Source: an uncultured Oscillospiraceae bacterium (GTDB taxonomy: Bacteria; Bacillota; Clostridia; Oscillospirales; Ruminococcaceae). From it: a stretch of DNA of 48,139 bases. The stretch spans positions 1 through 48,139 of the forward strand of contig UQSL01000005.1 of NCBI GenBank assembly GCA_900543705.1. The letters run 5' to 3'. Position 1 is the stretch's first letter. Every line of letters begins with the position of its first letter. A program made the position numbers and the translations under genes. Under the pieces are notes generated by a model. The model saw only the letters and a program-made list of their open reading frames with translations. It was not told the origin of the DNA and made no database searches. Below are positions 25,885 through 33,857 of the stretch, piece by piece.

Positions 25885-26448
25885 ATGGGGATATCAGTAT
25901 CCCAGCAGACAATCACATTTTTACAATCCCTGCTCCTCGGCGCTTCCCTCGGCATACTGTACGATGTGTTCCGAATCCTGCGCCTGATGATCCCCAGTGG
26001 CAAGGTCATTTCCTTCTTGGAGGATATTCTCTATTTTACCCTGTGTGGAGTCATCACCTTTGCGTTTTTGCTTGCTGTCAACAATGGCATCATCCGGGCC
26101 TATCTCCTGGCCGGCGAAGTACTCGGCGCAGTTGCCTATTACCTTACTGTTGGAAAGCTCGTCTACAAGATTGCGGATAAAATTATATCCCTGATAAGAA
26201 AAGCCCTGCACATGTTATACCGCATTTTTTTATCCCCGTTTGTACGTCTGTTTTGGGCTATCTCTCGTACTATCCGAAAGCTCACTTTAAAAATCACAAA
26301 AAAGTTTTCAAAAAACACAATAAAATCAAAATATCGCTTGAAACATCGCCGCCGACTATTGTATAATGTGGTTAAATATCATGCACGCAGTATAAAACTG
26401 CGGCGGCAAAGGGGAGCGAGACGGCTTGAAAACAGCAAGAAGAAGTAA
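25885..26448 (+). CDS. yabQ: Sporulation protein YabQ
   Basis: A 187-residue membrane protein with about three hydrophobic segments (residues 8-30, 42-66, 70-92) and a strongly basic C-terminal half. YabQ localises to the forespore membrane and is needed for cortex formation. It begins 13 bases after yabP and overlaps the following divIC gene by 23 bases. The family signature region SLLLGASLGILYDVFRILR is clear. Confidence 0.92.
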   Translation: MGISVSQQTITFLQSLLLGASLGILYDVFRILRLMIPSGKVISFLEDILYFTLCGVITFAFLLAVNNGIIRAYLLAGEVLGAVAYYLTVGKLVYKIADKIISLIRKALHMLYRIFLSPFVRLFWAISRTIRKLTLKITKKFSKNTIKSKYRLKHRRRLLYNVVKYHARSIKLRRQRGARRLENSKKK

Positions 26449-26716
26449 AACGGGTTTTCTTTTGAAAATTGCCATTTTGGCTTTTGCTGTGTATTTTGTG
26501 ATTGCATTTGTACAGCTCCAGCTGGATTTGCAGAAAAAGCAGCAAACCCTTGCCGAAGTCCAGGCAGCGTGCGAACAACAGAAGTTGTCCAATGAAGAAA
26601 AGCAAGCCTTTCTGGATGACGAAGACAATGCCGATTACTACGAACGCATTGCGCGGGAAAAACTCGGCTATGTCGGCGCGGGAGAACGGGTTTTCATTGA
26701 TAAATCGGGCAACTAA
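26426..26716 (+). CDS. divIC: Septum formation initiator (DivIC/FtsB family)
   Basis: A 96-residue bitopic protein: short basic N-terminus, one membrane segment (about residues 11-30), then a coiled coil (LQLDLQKKQQTLAEVQAAC) and the conserved YYERIAREKLGYVGAGERVF. DivIC bridges divisome proteins FtsL and DivIB. The start is a TTG at 26426 with GGGGAG 9 bases before it, inside the yabQ 3' end. Its place between yabQ and yabR matches Bacillus. Confidence 0.9.
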   Translation: MKTARRSKTGFLLKIAILAFAVYFVIAFVQLQLDLQKKQQTLAEVQAACEQQKLSNEEKQAFLDDEDNADYYERIAREKLGYVGAGERVFIDKSGN

Positions 26717-26770
26717 TGGTCCCCGGTAGGAAAAGCGGTTAACAATTTAAGGGAGGCAGTTTTTGTATTT

Positions 26771-27229
26771 ATGCAGCTTGAAACGGGTAGTATTTTAGAG
26801 GGTAAGGTAACCGGTATCACAAAATTCGGCGCATTTGTCGAATTGCCGGGCGGCAGAACCGGCATGGTACATATCTCCGAGGTTGCGGCGACTTATGTCA
26901 AGGAAATCCGGGATTTCGTAACAGAAAACCAGATGGTCAAGGTAAAAATCCTGAACATCGGTGAGGATGGAAAAATCAGCCTTTCAATGAAACGCGCAGT
27001 TGACAATCCGCCTCCCCACCAGCAAAAGCGCAGACAAGGGCCGAGAACCGACAGTTTTGAGTGGAACAGTAGCAGGCGTTCGAACCAATCGAACGATAAG
27101 ATGTCGTTTGAAGACATGCTCAACAAATTCAAACAGACCAGCGACGAAAAAATGAGCGACTTAAAACGTGTGACGGAATCCAAGCGCGGAAGCGGCGGAT
27201 ACGGCCGACGCGGCGGCTCCAGAGGATAA
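26771..27229 (+). CDS. yabR: S1 RNA-binding domain protein
   Basis: The 152-residue protein has an N-terminal S1 domain (residues 3-75; GSILEGKVTGITKFGAFVEL, GMVHISEVA, KISLSMKRA), then a basic Gln/Ser/Arg-rich linker and a Gly/Arg-rich tail. YabR/general-stress-protein-13 type proteins bind RNA or ribosomes; their role is unresolved. The GGGAGG is 14 bases before the ATG, a long spacing, so initiation may be weak or the start uncertain. Confidence 0.88.
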   Translation: MQLETGSILEGKVTGITKFGAFVELPGGRTGMVHISEVAATYVKEIRDFVTENQMVKVKILNIGEDGKISLSMKRAVDNPPPHQQKRRQGPRTDSFEWNSSRRSNQSNDKMSFEDMLNKFKQTSDEKMSDLKRVTESKRGSGGYGRRGGSRG

Positions 27230-27234
27230 AACAT

Positions 27235-27270
27235 AAGAGGATGCGGTATTTCACTGCATCCTCTTTCGTT
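27235..27270 (+). terminator. Terminator after yabR
   Basis: A 13-bp stem with one G-U pair (AAGAGGATGCGGT / ACTGCATCCTCTT) is followed by TCGTTTTG, directly after yabR and 8 bases before the end of the convergent GNAT remnant. Confidence 0.8.
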
Positions 27271-27277
27271 TTGCCAG

Positions 27278-27671
27278 TTAAAAATCCAGGCGGAATACGC
27301 ACTCTCCGTTTTCCATTCGCCCATCATCTTTGAATTCGAAACTTTAATACAACTCTGGCCCAAGTATTATCTGGATCAAAACTGAGATTCACACGATGGG
27401 ACGGTGCCGCCTCCTGCTTGATGCGCTCGAGAAGCATCTCCATGATTCTGCGGCCCTATCCGCGGGACTGGTATTTTTCTTCCACCATCTTTCGGTAAAT
27501 CCAGTATTCATGTTTTTTGTAATCGAGTGCGTACATGACAAACCCAATTGAACGCTCTCCAGCATAGACAGCAAGCGGGACGCAGTCCGGCTTTCCCTTG
27601 GCCTGTGCCAGGGAAACGGAGTATGGCGCGGCAAAACGGCGCTGTTCCTTCTGAAAATGTAAGCATCTCAT
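27278..27671 (-). pseudogene. GNAT-family N-acetyltransferase, broken
   Basis: The gene begins well (AGGAGG before the ATG at 27671) and reads as a GNAT domain, with FVMYALDYKKHEYWIYR and then EEKYQSRG. In the acetyl-CoA loop a TAG at 27456-27458 replaces the expected aromatic codon of the (R/Q)GxGxG-like motif. Reading on gives GRRIMEMLLERIKQEA and NLSFDPDNTWARVV. A frameshift around 27335-27345 then moves the ending (SFEFKDDGRMENGECVFRL, stop at 27278) into another frame. The intact ancestor would be about 130 residues, similar to spermine/spermidine-type or PaiA-like acetyltransferases. Confidence 0.82.
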
Positions 27672-28163
27672 AATCCCCTCCTATGATTGTTTTTCACTGT
27701 AACATGAATTGTTCTGTTTGTCATGAGTCAATTTGGATGAAAAGAAACCCATGTTCCTGTGCGTTGTGTCAGGCTGTCAAAAAAACGGACCTTGTGGTAT
27801 AATAGTTGCGGAAGCAACTATTATACTTATTTTTATGGCTTGCCATACGGCGACGGCCGATGATCCCATTCACGCTTTGCGTTCATGGGGTAATAAAAGC
27901 ATTTAGCGAGAAATTATGCCTGATCCACTTTGTAATTCGAAGTACAGCGCGATTCGCCAAATGGGCATGGTTTCTTATAACCGCTTCAAGAATTTTTGGT
28001 GTGTGCATTTTTAACATACAACAAATAATCACAAGAGGCGGCCTTTAACTTTTGTATCAGCGGCTGTCCTATCTGTCCTGTCTAAAAGCGCATAAATTAC
28101 TGCGCACCAAGAAGATTTGAAATTATTATCGCCGTAGTCCGGCGTCAGAAAGGTGTTTTAAGC
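27672..28163 (+). other. Gap with promoter, perfect palindrome and long leader
   Basis: There is no convincing gene. An extended -10 promoter (27795-27803) merges into a perfect 13-bp inverted repeat with a GGAA loop (27797-27826). Downstream are about 335 bases before the phosphoribosyltransferase start, with weaker hairpins near 27863-27889 (CCCAT / ATGGG), 28088-28105 (GCGCA / TGCGC) and 28130-28145 (CGCCG / CGGCG). I checked for a purine riboswitch because of the downstream gene and found none of its conserved core. Confidence 0.4.
27795..27803 (+). promoter_or_regulatory. Extended -10 promoter box
   Basis: TGGTATAAT, with the TATAAT forming the left arm of the adjacent palindrome. No strong -35 is visible. 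The same TGGTATAAT occurs on the minus strand at 24300-24308. Confidence 0.5.
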
Positions 28164-28721
28164 ATGGATATGACCTATGAAATTGATATCAAAGGAATAA
28201 AGCGCACTCTCCCGCTATGTAAGGTGAGTGATGAGCTGTATATCGGCGCATTTGTCATTTTCGGCGATGTGGAGCTGACCGAGCATTGCGCCAGAGAGCT
28301 GCTGAAAATCGCTCCGGAACATGATATCATGATTACCGCGGAATCTAAGGGTATCCCTCTTGTCTACGAGATGGCAAGGCAGGAGCAGGCCAACCACTAT
28401 CTGATAGCCCGCAAGGCTCCCAAGTTGTACATGAAAAACGTCGTTTCCACCGAGGTTCACTCCATCACGACCGCCAAAAAGCAGCAGCTGTTCATTGACA
28501 GTGAGGATATGGAGCTGATGAAGGGCAAGCGCGTCCTGATTATCGATGATGTCATTAGCACCGGTGAATCCCTGCGTGCAGTGGAAAAACTCGTCAAACA
28601 TGCGGGTGGCAATATTGTCGGCAAAATGGCGATCCTATCCGAAGGCGACGCCAATCTGCGAGACGACATCCTCTGTCTGCAGCATCTCCCCCTATTTAAC
28701 CCGGATGGTAGCGAAAAATAG
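28164..28721 (+). CDS. Adenine/xanthine-type phosphoribosyltransferase
   Basis: A 185-residue type I phosphoribosyltransferase. The PRPP loop VLIIDDVISTGESLRA is complete and the N-terminal half fits the Apt/Xpt group (MITAESKGIPLVYEMAR). It would convert a purine base and PRPP to the nucleotide, or act as a PurR-like sensor. Substrate choice between adenine, xanthine and other bases cannot be read safely. AGAAAGGTG lies 8 bases before the ATG. The gene is monocistronic, closed by a strong terminator, and has an unusually long leader. Confidence 0.85.
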   Translation: MDMTYEIDIKGIKRTLPLCKVSDELYIGAFVIFGDVELTEHCARELLKIAPEHDIMITAESKGIPLVYEMARQEQANHYLIARKAPKLYMKNVVSTEVHSITTAKKQQLFIDSEDMELMKGKRVLIIDDVISTGESLRAVEKLVKHAGGNIVGKMAILSEGDANLRDDILCLQHLPLFNPDGSEK

Positions 28722-28735
28722 GAATACAAATTTAT

Positions 28736-28772
28736 CAAAAGCGCATGGATGATTCACCCATGCGCTTTTTTC
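28736..28772 (+). terminator. Terminator of the phosphoribosyltransferase gene
   Basis: GCGCATGG / CCATGCGC stem flanked by A and T runs (AAAA before, TTTTTT after), 15 bases after the stop. Confidence 0.9.
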
Positions 28773-28972
28773 TTACAGCAATACCAAAATTGCAAACTCC
28801 CAAGTCCACAGTGGCAGCCTACTCAATGCCACCTGTCTTATAAAGAGCAAGCGTTCTTTTCATAGACACCCACCAACAACCGGATTGCCTTCATCGCATC
28901 CTACCGTGCATGTCTCTATCACAGCTTCCATGAGCTGCCTGCAGGGTAGGCCGATTGGCATGTACAGCTCGA

Positions 28973-30088
28973 TTATATGGATATCTTTGTTGTTTTTACC
29001 TTGGCATCCCGATTATCGGAAGAAAGGTGAGCGTAAAGATTCGTCTCCCACGCGGGCAGATAGGGATGGTGCCGCAGATACAGCCGGTATCCCGGATACA
29101 GCCCGTGGACGAGCAGCGGCAGGTCGAACAAATCCTCGTTGCGGTGATAGCAGGAGATAATCAGTCCCGGATGGCAGCGGGCAATCATGTCCCTGCAGCC
29201 AAGCAGTGTCCGGCGCTCCGCCCCCTCGACGTCCATCTTGATGAGGTCAAACCGTTCCGCCGGATACACGGCGTCCACACTGCTGACCGAAATCTCCACA
29301 TTCCCCGCTGCCCCAAGTGCGGAGTTCCTCCCCGCCCTGCGGCAAAACCGCAGGGTATCCGGCCGACTCCATGCTCCAAGTGGATGCAGGGTGATGGGAA
29401 AGTCTGCTCCCTGCGCATAACGTTCTAGCTTTTTGAAATTTTTGCTGTCCGGCTCCCAGGCGTCCGCCTGAGCCGGTGCTCCTGCATGCTCTGCAAACTC
29501 TCGGAGGGTGTCCCCATCATATGCTCCAAGGTCCAGATAGCGCATCTTCGGATGCACGTCGAGAAGCTCCCGATAGACTTCTTCTTTCGGCGTGGTAATA
29601 CGCCGGAGAATCTCCCCCCTGCCATTTAACTTAAAGCGAATGGTATCCTCAAATACCTTCCGGGACTGCTCATCTGCCAACAGGCCGTAAGCTTGCTCCA
29701 GCTCTTCCTCATGTTCTTTCACAAAAGCGCTATCAAACAGCCCATCCCCGATCACCGGCACGTCGGGCAGGTACAGCTCCCGCTCCTGCGCCATCCGGTG
29801 GATTTTCTGCATCATCGGCTCGTCATGCACGGCAAAGGCGACGAGTGCCATAAAGTCCCCGAAGCGCCGTACCGCCTCATCATAGCGGAGCACCTCAAAG
29901 CCAAGAAAGGAGTGTCCGCGGACATATTCATCGCTGGCAAACACCCCGTCTATCTTTTTCCCCATGGAATCGAGCACACGCTTGATTTTTTCTGCGCCGT
30001 CCCCCATGCCGTATAAAAGTACCGGTTTATCTGTCTGACGGATTTTTTGCCAAACAGTGATTTCCTGCTCGAGAATCTCTTTTACCAT
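28973..30088 (-). CDS. FkbM-family methyltransferase with N-terminal extension
   Basis: The C-terminal half (about residues 180-345) is an FkbM-type SAM-dependent methyltransferase: MRYLDLGAYDGDTLREF (SAM motif I), DAWEPDSKNFKKLE, and the family hallmark FDLIKMDVEGAERRTL. The N-terminal 150 residues contain a small Rossmann-like segment (VLLYGMGDGAEKIKRVLDSM) similar to nucleotide-binding modules attached to sugar or capsule enzymes. O-methylation of a polysaccharide or lipid-linked sugar is plausible; the substrate is unknown. No glycan cluster surrounds it. It follows the Rnf-like operon on the same strand, separated by a hairpin. Confidence 0.83.
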   Translation of the reverse strand: MVKEILEQEITVWQKIRQTDKPVLLYGMGDGAEKIKRVLDSMGKKIDGVFASDEYVRGHSFLGFEVLRYDEAVRRFGDFMALVAFAVHDEPMMQKIHRMAQERELYLPDVPVIGDGLFDSAFVKEHEEELEQAYGLLADEQSRKVFEDTIRFKLNGRGEILRRITTPKEEVYRELLDVHPKMRYLDLGAYDGDTLREFAEHAGAPAQADAWEPDSKNFKKLERYAQGADFPITLHPLGAWSRPDTLRFCRRAGRNSALGAAGNVEISVSSVDAVYPAERFDLIKMDVEGAERRTLLGCRDMIARCHPGLIISCYHRNEDLFDLPLLVHGLYPGYRLYLRHHPYLPAWETNLYAHLSSDNRDAKVKTTKISI

Positions 30089-30112
30089 CCATACATTCCC
30101 CCGTCACAGCAA

Positions 30113-30143
30113 AGGCGTTTTGCACGATAGGTGCAAAACGCCT
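30113..30143 (-). terminator. Hairpin between the DUF4015 gene and the FkbM gene
   Basis: A perfect 13-bp stem (AGGCGTTTTGCAC / GTGCAAAACGCCT) with a 5-base loop. Only TTTGCTG follows on the minus strand, so it is a weak terminator at best and may instead separate or stabilise mRNA segments of the operon. Confidence 0.6.
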
Positions 30144-30160
30144 GATATGCTTTCAATAAA

Positions 30161-31405
30161 TCAGAACCGGTAATCGCCGTCCTCGCTGTAGAGCAGATAG
30201 CTCTCCAACCCGGCTGACGCCGCAGCGGTGATCTGCGCCCCCACCTGTTCTTTGGAGTAGCTCCCACCTTCAATCACTGCTGTCAACTGGGTGGAAGAAG
30301 TAGTCCCCAAGATAGTCTGAATCTGTGCCAGAATCGCACGGACTGCTTCTCCAGGATTTTGTCCAGGGGCGGAGATTGACTGCCCGCCGACAGTGATGGA
30401 ACGGCCAAGTTCAGAGGGCAGAATCGTCAACGCCAGATTTTGCGCGCCAAGCGCAAGGACACTTCCACCGTACTGGTCGGCCTGTTCCTCAATTGCCGCC
30501 ATAGCCGGAACCTGCACCAGAAGCTTTGCGTCCTGCTCCCCCAAATCCTGCTGGAGCGAGGTGATAAATCCCTTCAGAGCCTCCTGCTTTGTCATGGTAT
30601 TGGCTTTGCTGCCGTAATCCGTCATATTGAGCGCCTGCCCGGAGGGGAACTGGACGGAGTCGAGCATGACACCCGTGCAGCCCAAGGAAACAAGCTCCTC
30701 TGACAAATCAGTGATATATTTCTGCGCAGCATCAGAATACGGGTTTAGCCAGCGTTTTCCGCCGTCATACTCGGCTCTGTCAAGCCAGACATAGGAGGTA
30801 TCCCCCTTGTAGCGGACAACCGCATCGGAGGAGCCGGTCAGAGCCCCCAGATATTTTGCTCCCGGGTCATCCTGGAAGGCATGGAGCTTAGCGGTCACAG
30901 TAATACCGCTTGCAGTAAAACGCTCAATGACCGCCGGAAGATCAATCGGATTGGAAGAGATAACGCCTGCATTGACAGCGGTCTCCACTTTTGAATCATA
31001 GTAAATGACGCCGTCTTCATCCTTGAGCTCGAGTACGACATTGTTGATGTCCAGAGCCTGCAGCTGAGAAATCAGCGTGTCAATCGAGGAGGTGCTGCGT
31101 ACCGCGCTTGCAGGCAGGTACGCCGAGTGCGTTGCTGTCACCGCCACAGCCCCGGATCCGGAGGATTCTTCCGAGGAGGATTCTTCCTGCGAGGAACTGC
31201 TCAACACCGAAACCAGTGTGGAGGAAGAGGAAGCCGGGTCGATTTTTCCCGATAAATAATCGGAAATCGGCCCAATCACACTAAACCCCACAAAAAACAG
31301 CGCAAGGCAGCCAATCGTAATCAGGACTACCTGCAGGGGACGGACCCTGTGCTTCCCGGTCCGGTAAATTCGGTTATAGCGTTTAATTTTTCTGGTTCTC
31401 TTCAT
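30161..31405 (-). CDS. Putative glycoside hydrolase (DUF4015-type), membrane anchored
   Basis: The 414-residue protein has a basic N-terminus and one membrane segment (about residues 24-46), a Ser/Glu-rich linker (about 57-87), and a TIM-barrel-like domain (about 92-410). Family features include IDTLISQLQALDINNVVLEL, TVTAKLHAFQDDPGAKYL, WLNPYSDAAQKYITDLSEEL and GVMLDSVQFPSG, whose Asp sits where a catalytic or substrate-binding residue is expected. It would act on a glycan outside the membrane, substrate unknown. The gene starts 17 bases after the RnfA-like gene, so it belongs to that operon. Its C-terminus (LLYSEDGDYRF) is intact. Confidence 0.83.
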   Translation of the reverse strand: MKRTRKIKRYNRIYRTGKHRVRPLQVVLITIGCLALFFVGFSVIGPISDYLSGKIDPASSSSTLVSVLSSSSQEESSSEESSGSGAVAVTATHSAYLPASAVRSTSSIDTLISQLQALDINNVVLELKDEDGVIYYDSKVETAVNAGVISSNPIDLPAVIERFTASGITVTAKLHAFQDDPGAKYLGALTGSSDAVVRYKGDTSYVWLDRAEYDGGKRWLNPYSDAAQKYITDLSEELVSLGCTGVMLDSVQFPSGQALNMTDYGSKANTMTKQEALKGFITSLQQDLGEQDAKLLVQVPAMAAIEEQADQYGGSVLALGAQNLALTILPSELGRSITVGGQSISAPGQNPGEAVRAILAQIQTILGTTSSTQLTAVIEGGSYSKEQVGAQITAAASAGLESYLLYSEDGDYRF

Positions 31406-31422
31406 GAAACTCTCCTCCGCAA

Positions 31423-32019
31423 TCAGACCGGGAGCTGGTGCCCGATAAGTCCATAAAATGCAAGTGACAAAATGCCAATATACAACAGAGTAATGGGAAG
31501 GCCCTGAAACGCTCTGGGAACCTGCTTAAGGGAAAGAACCCTCTGGCCTTCTCCTACCAGCAGCAAAGCAATGGTAAAACCAATCGCCGAACCCACGGCA
31601 AAGCCAAGAGCATGAGGAAAGGTCAAGATCCCCTGCATGGCAATCAGGGAAGCGCCGATGACGGCGGTATTAAAGGAAGCAAGCCGCAGCACGCGTTTCA
31701 TCTGTTCATATTGCTCCGGCTTGAAATGCTGATAATATGCAGTCATGGGAATAAAGACAAGGGATACACAAAGCAGGTAAATCAGCGGATAAAATGCATA
31801 TAAGAAGCCGACAGTCCGAAGAAGCCGGTAAATGCCCCATGACAGGCAGGTTGTAACAACCATCACAACCGAGAGCACCCAGGCAAAGGAAACCAGATAG
31901 ACGGGCTTCCTAACAATCATCATCGTCTTACCGATGCCGAGTCCTCTGGTAAAGAGGAGGTTTTCTACACTGAGTGCCATCAGCATATACACAAAGAAAT
32001 CGCCAATCATCGCTGTCAT
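31423..32019 (-). CDS. rnfA: RnfA-like membrane protein lacking the cluster cysteines
   Basis: The 198-residue, six-segment protein aligns by pattern with RnfA/NqrE. Where RnfA normally has a GLCPFLG-type turn in the first helix, this one has GLGIGKT (Gly28 in place of Cys). Where it has TTNCAVLG, this one has SFNTAVIG (Thr118 in place of Cys). Those cysteines hold half of the intramembrane [2Fe-2S] cluster shared with RnfE. The start overlaps the RnfE-like stop by 4 bases (ATGA). Assignment to the RnfA rather than RnfE branch rests on gene order and the NTAVIG region. Confidence 0.75.
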   Translation of the reverse strand: MTAMIGDFFVYMLMALSVENLLFTRGLGIGKTMMIVRKPVYLVSFAWVLSVVMVVTTCLSWGIYRLLRTVGFLYAFYPLIYLLCVSLVFIPMTAYYQHFKPEQYEQMKRVLRLASFNTAVIGASLIAMQGILTFPHALGFAVGSAIGFTIALLLVGEGQRVLSLKQVPRAFQGLPITLLYIGILSLAFYGLIGHQLPV

Positions 32020-32717
32020 TCGCGTTCCTCCTCTTCTTCAAACTCCTCGAATTCCTTTATTTCCGTCTTCACCTCTTCTTCCACCTCTCCCAGACGGTCA
32101 ATCAGGCGTTTGCTGATTTCATTTCCCTTTTGAAAAAGGGCCGCCAAAAATGCCACGACAAAAAATCCTCCGAAGGGGTAGAGAATTGTTTCAATCCGGA
32201 AACCGCCTCCTACAGCAACGCCGAATAGCGTCCCCGCGCCCAGAAATTCCCGCACCGCGGCGACAAGGAAGATGGCGAGGGTAAAACCCAGGACCTGGAA
32301 AATTAAATCTACCACTAGAAACCCCCGCTTGCGGCGCCCTGCAAATAACTGGGCACGGGTAATGGGAATGGAGTTGACCACCACCATCGGCAGGTAAATA
32401 CCGACCAGTCCCATTTCCGTCGGGAAATAGCGGCGGATTAAGAAAGCCGCCGGGATATAACTGATGGCTGCACAGATCATATACAGCAGAGTCTGGGACC
32501 AGTGATCGCGTTTGCTTTTTACAAACAGCGACAGCAGCATGGTCGGAATCATGGTAATAGCCATGCCGATGGAAAGTACCAGCGCATTTTTCAGCGTCGT
32601 GCTCGCCACAATGACCGGGGCAAGCGCCAACCCATTAATGAGCACGGGGTTTTTAGTCAGTAGTCCGTTCATTGGAGCCATTTTACGCCGGTTCTTTTTT
32701 AGAAGTGACAGGTTCAT
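32016..32717 (-). CDS. rnfE: RnfE-like membrane protein lacking the cluster cysteines
   Basis: The 233-residue protein has about six membrane segments and a very acidic C-terminal tail from about residue 210. It keeps the RnfE/NqrD framework (TKNPVLINGLALAPVIVAST, GIYLPMVVVNSIPITRAQLF). The two positions that are Cys in RnfE (GLCP and VVNC) are Ala33 and Ser115 here, so it should not bind the [2Fe-2S] cluster. It starts 21 bases after the RnfD-like gene behind a GGGGGG ribosome site and is translationally coupled to the RnfA-like gene. Confidence 0.78.
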   Translation of the reverse strand: MNLSLLKKNRRKMAPMNGLLTKNPVLINGLALAPVIVASTTLKNALVLSIGMAITMIPTMLLSLFVKSKRDHWSQTLLYMICAAISYIPAAFLIRRYFPTEMGLVGIYLPMVVVNSIPITRAQLFAGRRKRGFLVVDLIFQVLGFTLAIFLVAAVREFLGAGTLFGVAVGGGFRIETILYPFGGFFVVAFLAALFQKGNEISKRLIDRLGEVEEEVKTEIKEFEEFEEEEERE

Positions 32718-32738
32718 CTGCGTGAGACCCCCCTTTTG

Positions 32739-33857
32739 TCAGTTTTGTCCCTCTTGCCCGGGTTTAGTCTCTTCTTTTGTCTCTTTCGGATGTTTCCCGT
32801 ATGGAGAATTCTCCTCTTTTTTCTTGGAGGATAACACATCCAAGGCAGCCTGCGCCTGTTTGGTATAGTTCTTTGCAAACGCCAAAGAGCGCTGTTTGAG
32901 CTGTGTCCTGTGGTAATAAAAATAGGTGCAGGCACGGTCCAGCAGCGGGCAGATGCTGTTGAGGACGACAATTGCAAAGCAGGCCCCTACCTCAAACGCC
33001 CCATAGCGGGAAAACAGCATCGTGACCAGACCCGCCAAAAAAGCATATATTATCTTAGCAGGCTTTGTTTTAGGGGCGGTTACCGTATCCCCTGCGATAA
33101 AGACTGCGACAAAGACAATTCCGCCGGAGACAAGCTCATAAAATGCGGAGCCGATCCGGCTGGACATGACTCGCGGGAACAAAAAGGCGTAAGCTCCCAT
33201 TGTTGCAAGCATCGTGACGGGGACGTGCCAGCTCACCGAGCCGAGTGCAAGGAGTAATAACAGACAAGTTCCGACGACTAAAATATTAGTAACCCCCATC
33301 GGCCCCGGGAATTTGCCGAGTATCATTTCCATTTTGCCAAAATTGGGGATTCCCTCCAGCTTGAGCATCGCAGAGGTGCTTTCCACAAGAGTCGTGCTGA
33401 CCTCGCTTTCAAGTCCCAGGTTTGCAAAGGGGAGCGGGTAGAAAAACATCTGCTTGGAAAACGTAATGCTCAAAAAGGCAATTCCCACAGCCGCAGGATT
33501 AAAGGGGGTTTTTCCAAATCCTCCAAACGGCCATTTAGCTACCACGATTGCCACAAATGCCCCGACAACCGGCACATAATACGGAATTGAGGCAGGCATG
33601 AGCATTGCCATTGTAATTCCCGTGACGAGCCCGGAAAGATCGAGCGGTTCCACTCTGCGTTCCACCAAAAACATACAGGCCATGTCCAGTAGGTAACAGG
33701 CAAACCCGCTTATCGCAGTCACTATCAAAGCGCGCAGGCCGTAATAGTATACTGACATTACCACAAGCGGCGAAAGCGCAATTAGCATAGTTGTCATCAT
33801 CCATGGGACGGAATTTTTCCCGCGCACAAATGGGGCGCTGGTAATCTTAGCTCTCAT
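32739..33857 (-). CDS. rnfD: RnfD-like membrane protein, flavinylation motif not evident
   Basis: The roughly 372-residue, multi-spanning protein has the RnfD/NqrB core (GFGKTPFNPAAVGIAFLSI, and FIAGDTVTAPKTKPAKIIY). The usual S/T-G-A-T motif, whose last Thr carries covalent FMN, appears as STSAML (residues about 165-170), with Met in the Thr position. The C-terminal 60 residues are a hydrophilic, charged extension. I prefer the ATG at 33857 (AAGGTG 6 bases before) to the GTG at 33866; either overlaps the RnfC-like stop by about 11-20 bases. Confidence 0.8.
   Translation of the reverse strand: MRAKITSAPFVRGKNSVPWMMTTMLIALSPLVVMSVYYYGLRALIVTAISGFACYLLDMACMFLVERRVEPLDLSGLVTGITMAMLMPASIPYYVPVVGAFVAIVVAKWPFGGFGKTPFNPAAVGIAFLSITFSKQMFFYPLPFANLGLESEVSTTLVESTSAMLKLEGIPNFGKMEMILGKFPGPMGVTNILVVGTCLLLLLALGSVSWHVPVTMLATMGAYAFLFPRVMSSRIGSAFYELVSGGIVFVAVFIAGDTVTAPKTKPAKIIYAFLAGLVTMLFSRYGAFEVGACFAIVVLNSICPLLDRACTYFYYHRTQLKQRSLAFAKNYTKQAQAALDVLSSKKKEENSPYGKHPKETKEETKPGQEGQN

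Noticed and set aside
27806..28048. Plus-strand 80-codon open frame in the phosphoribosyltransferase leader
   Set aside because: Starts in the palindrome loop, has no ribosome site, and its hydrophobic composition looks like translated AT-rich DNA.
27830..28163. Purine riboswitch in front of the phosphoribosyltransferase gene
   Set aside because: The conserved purine-aptamer core (the TCTACC and CCGTAAA segments and the GACTA-type closing strand) is absent on either strand of the leader.
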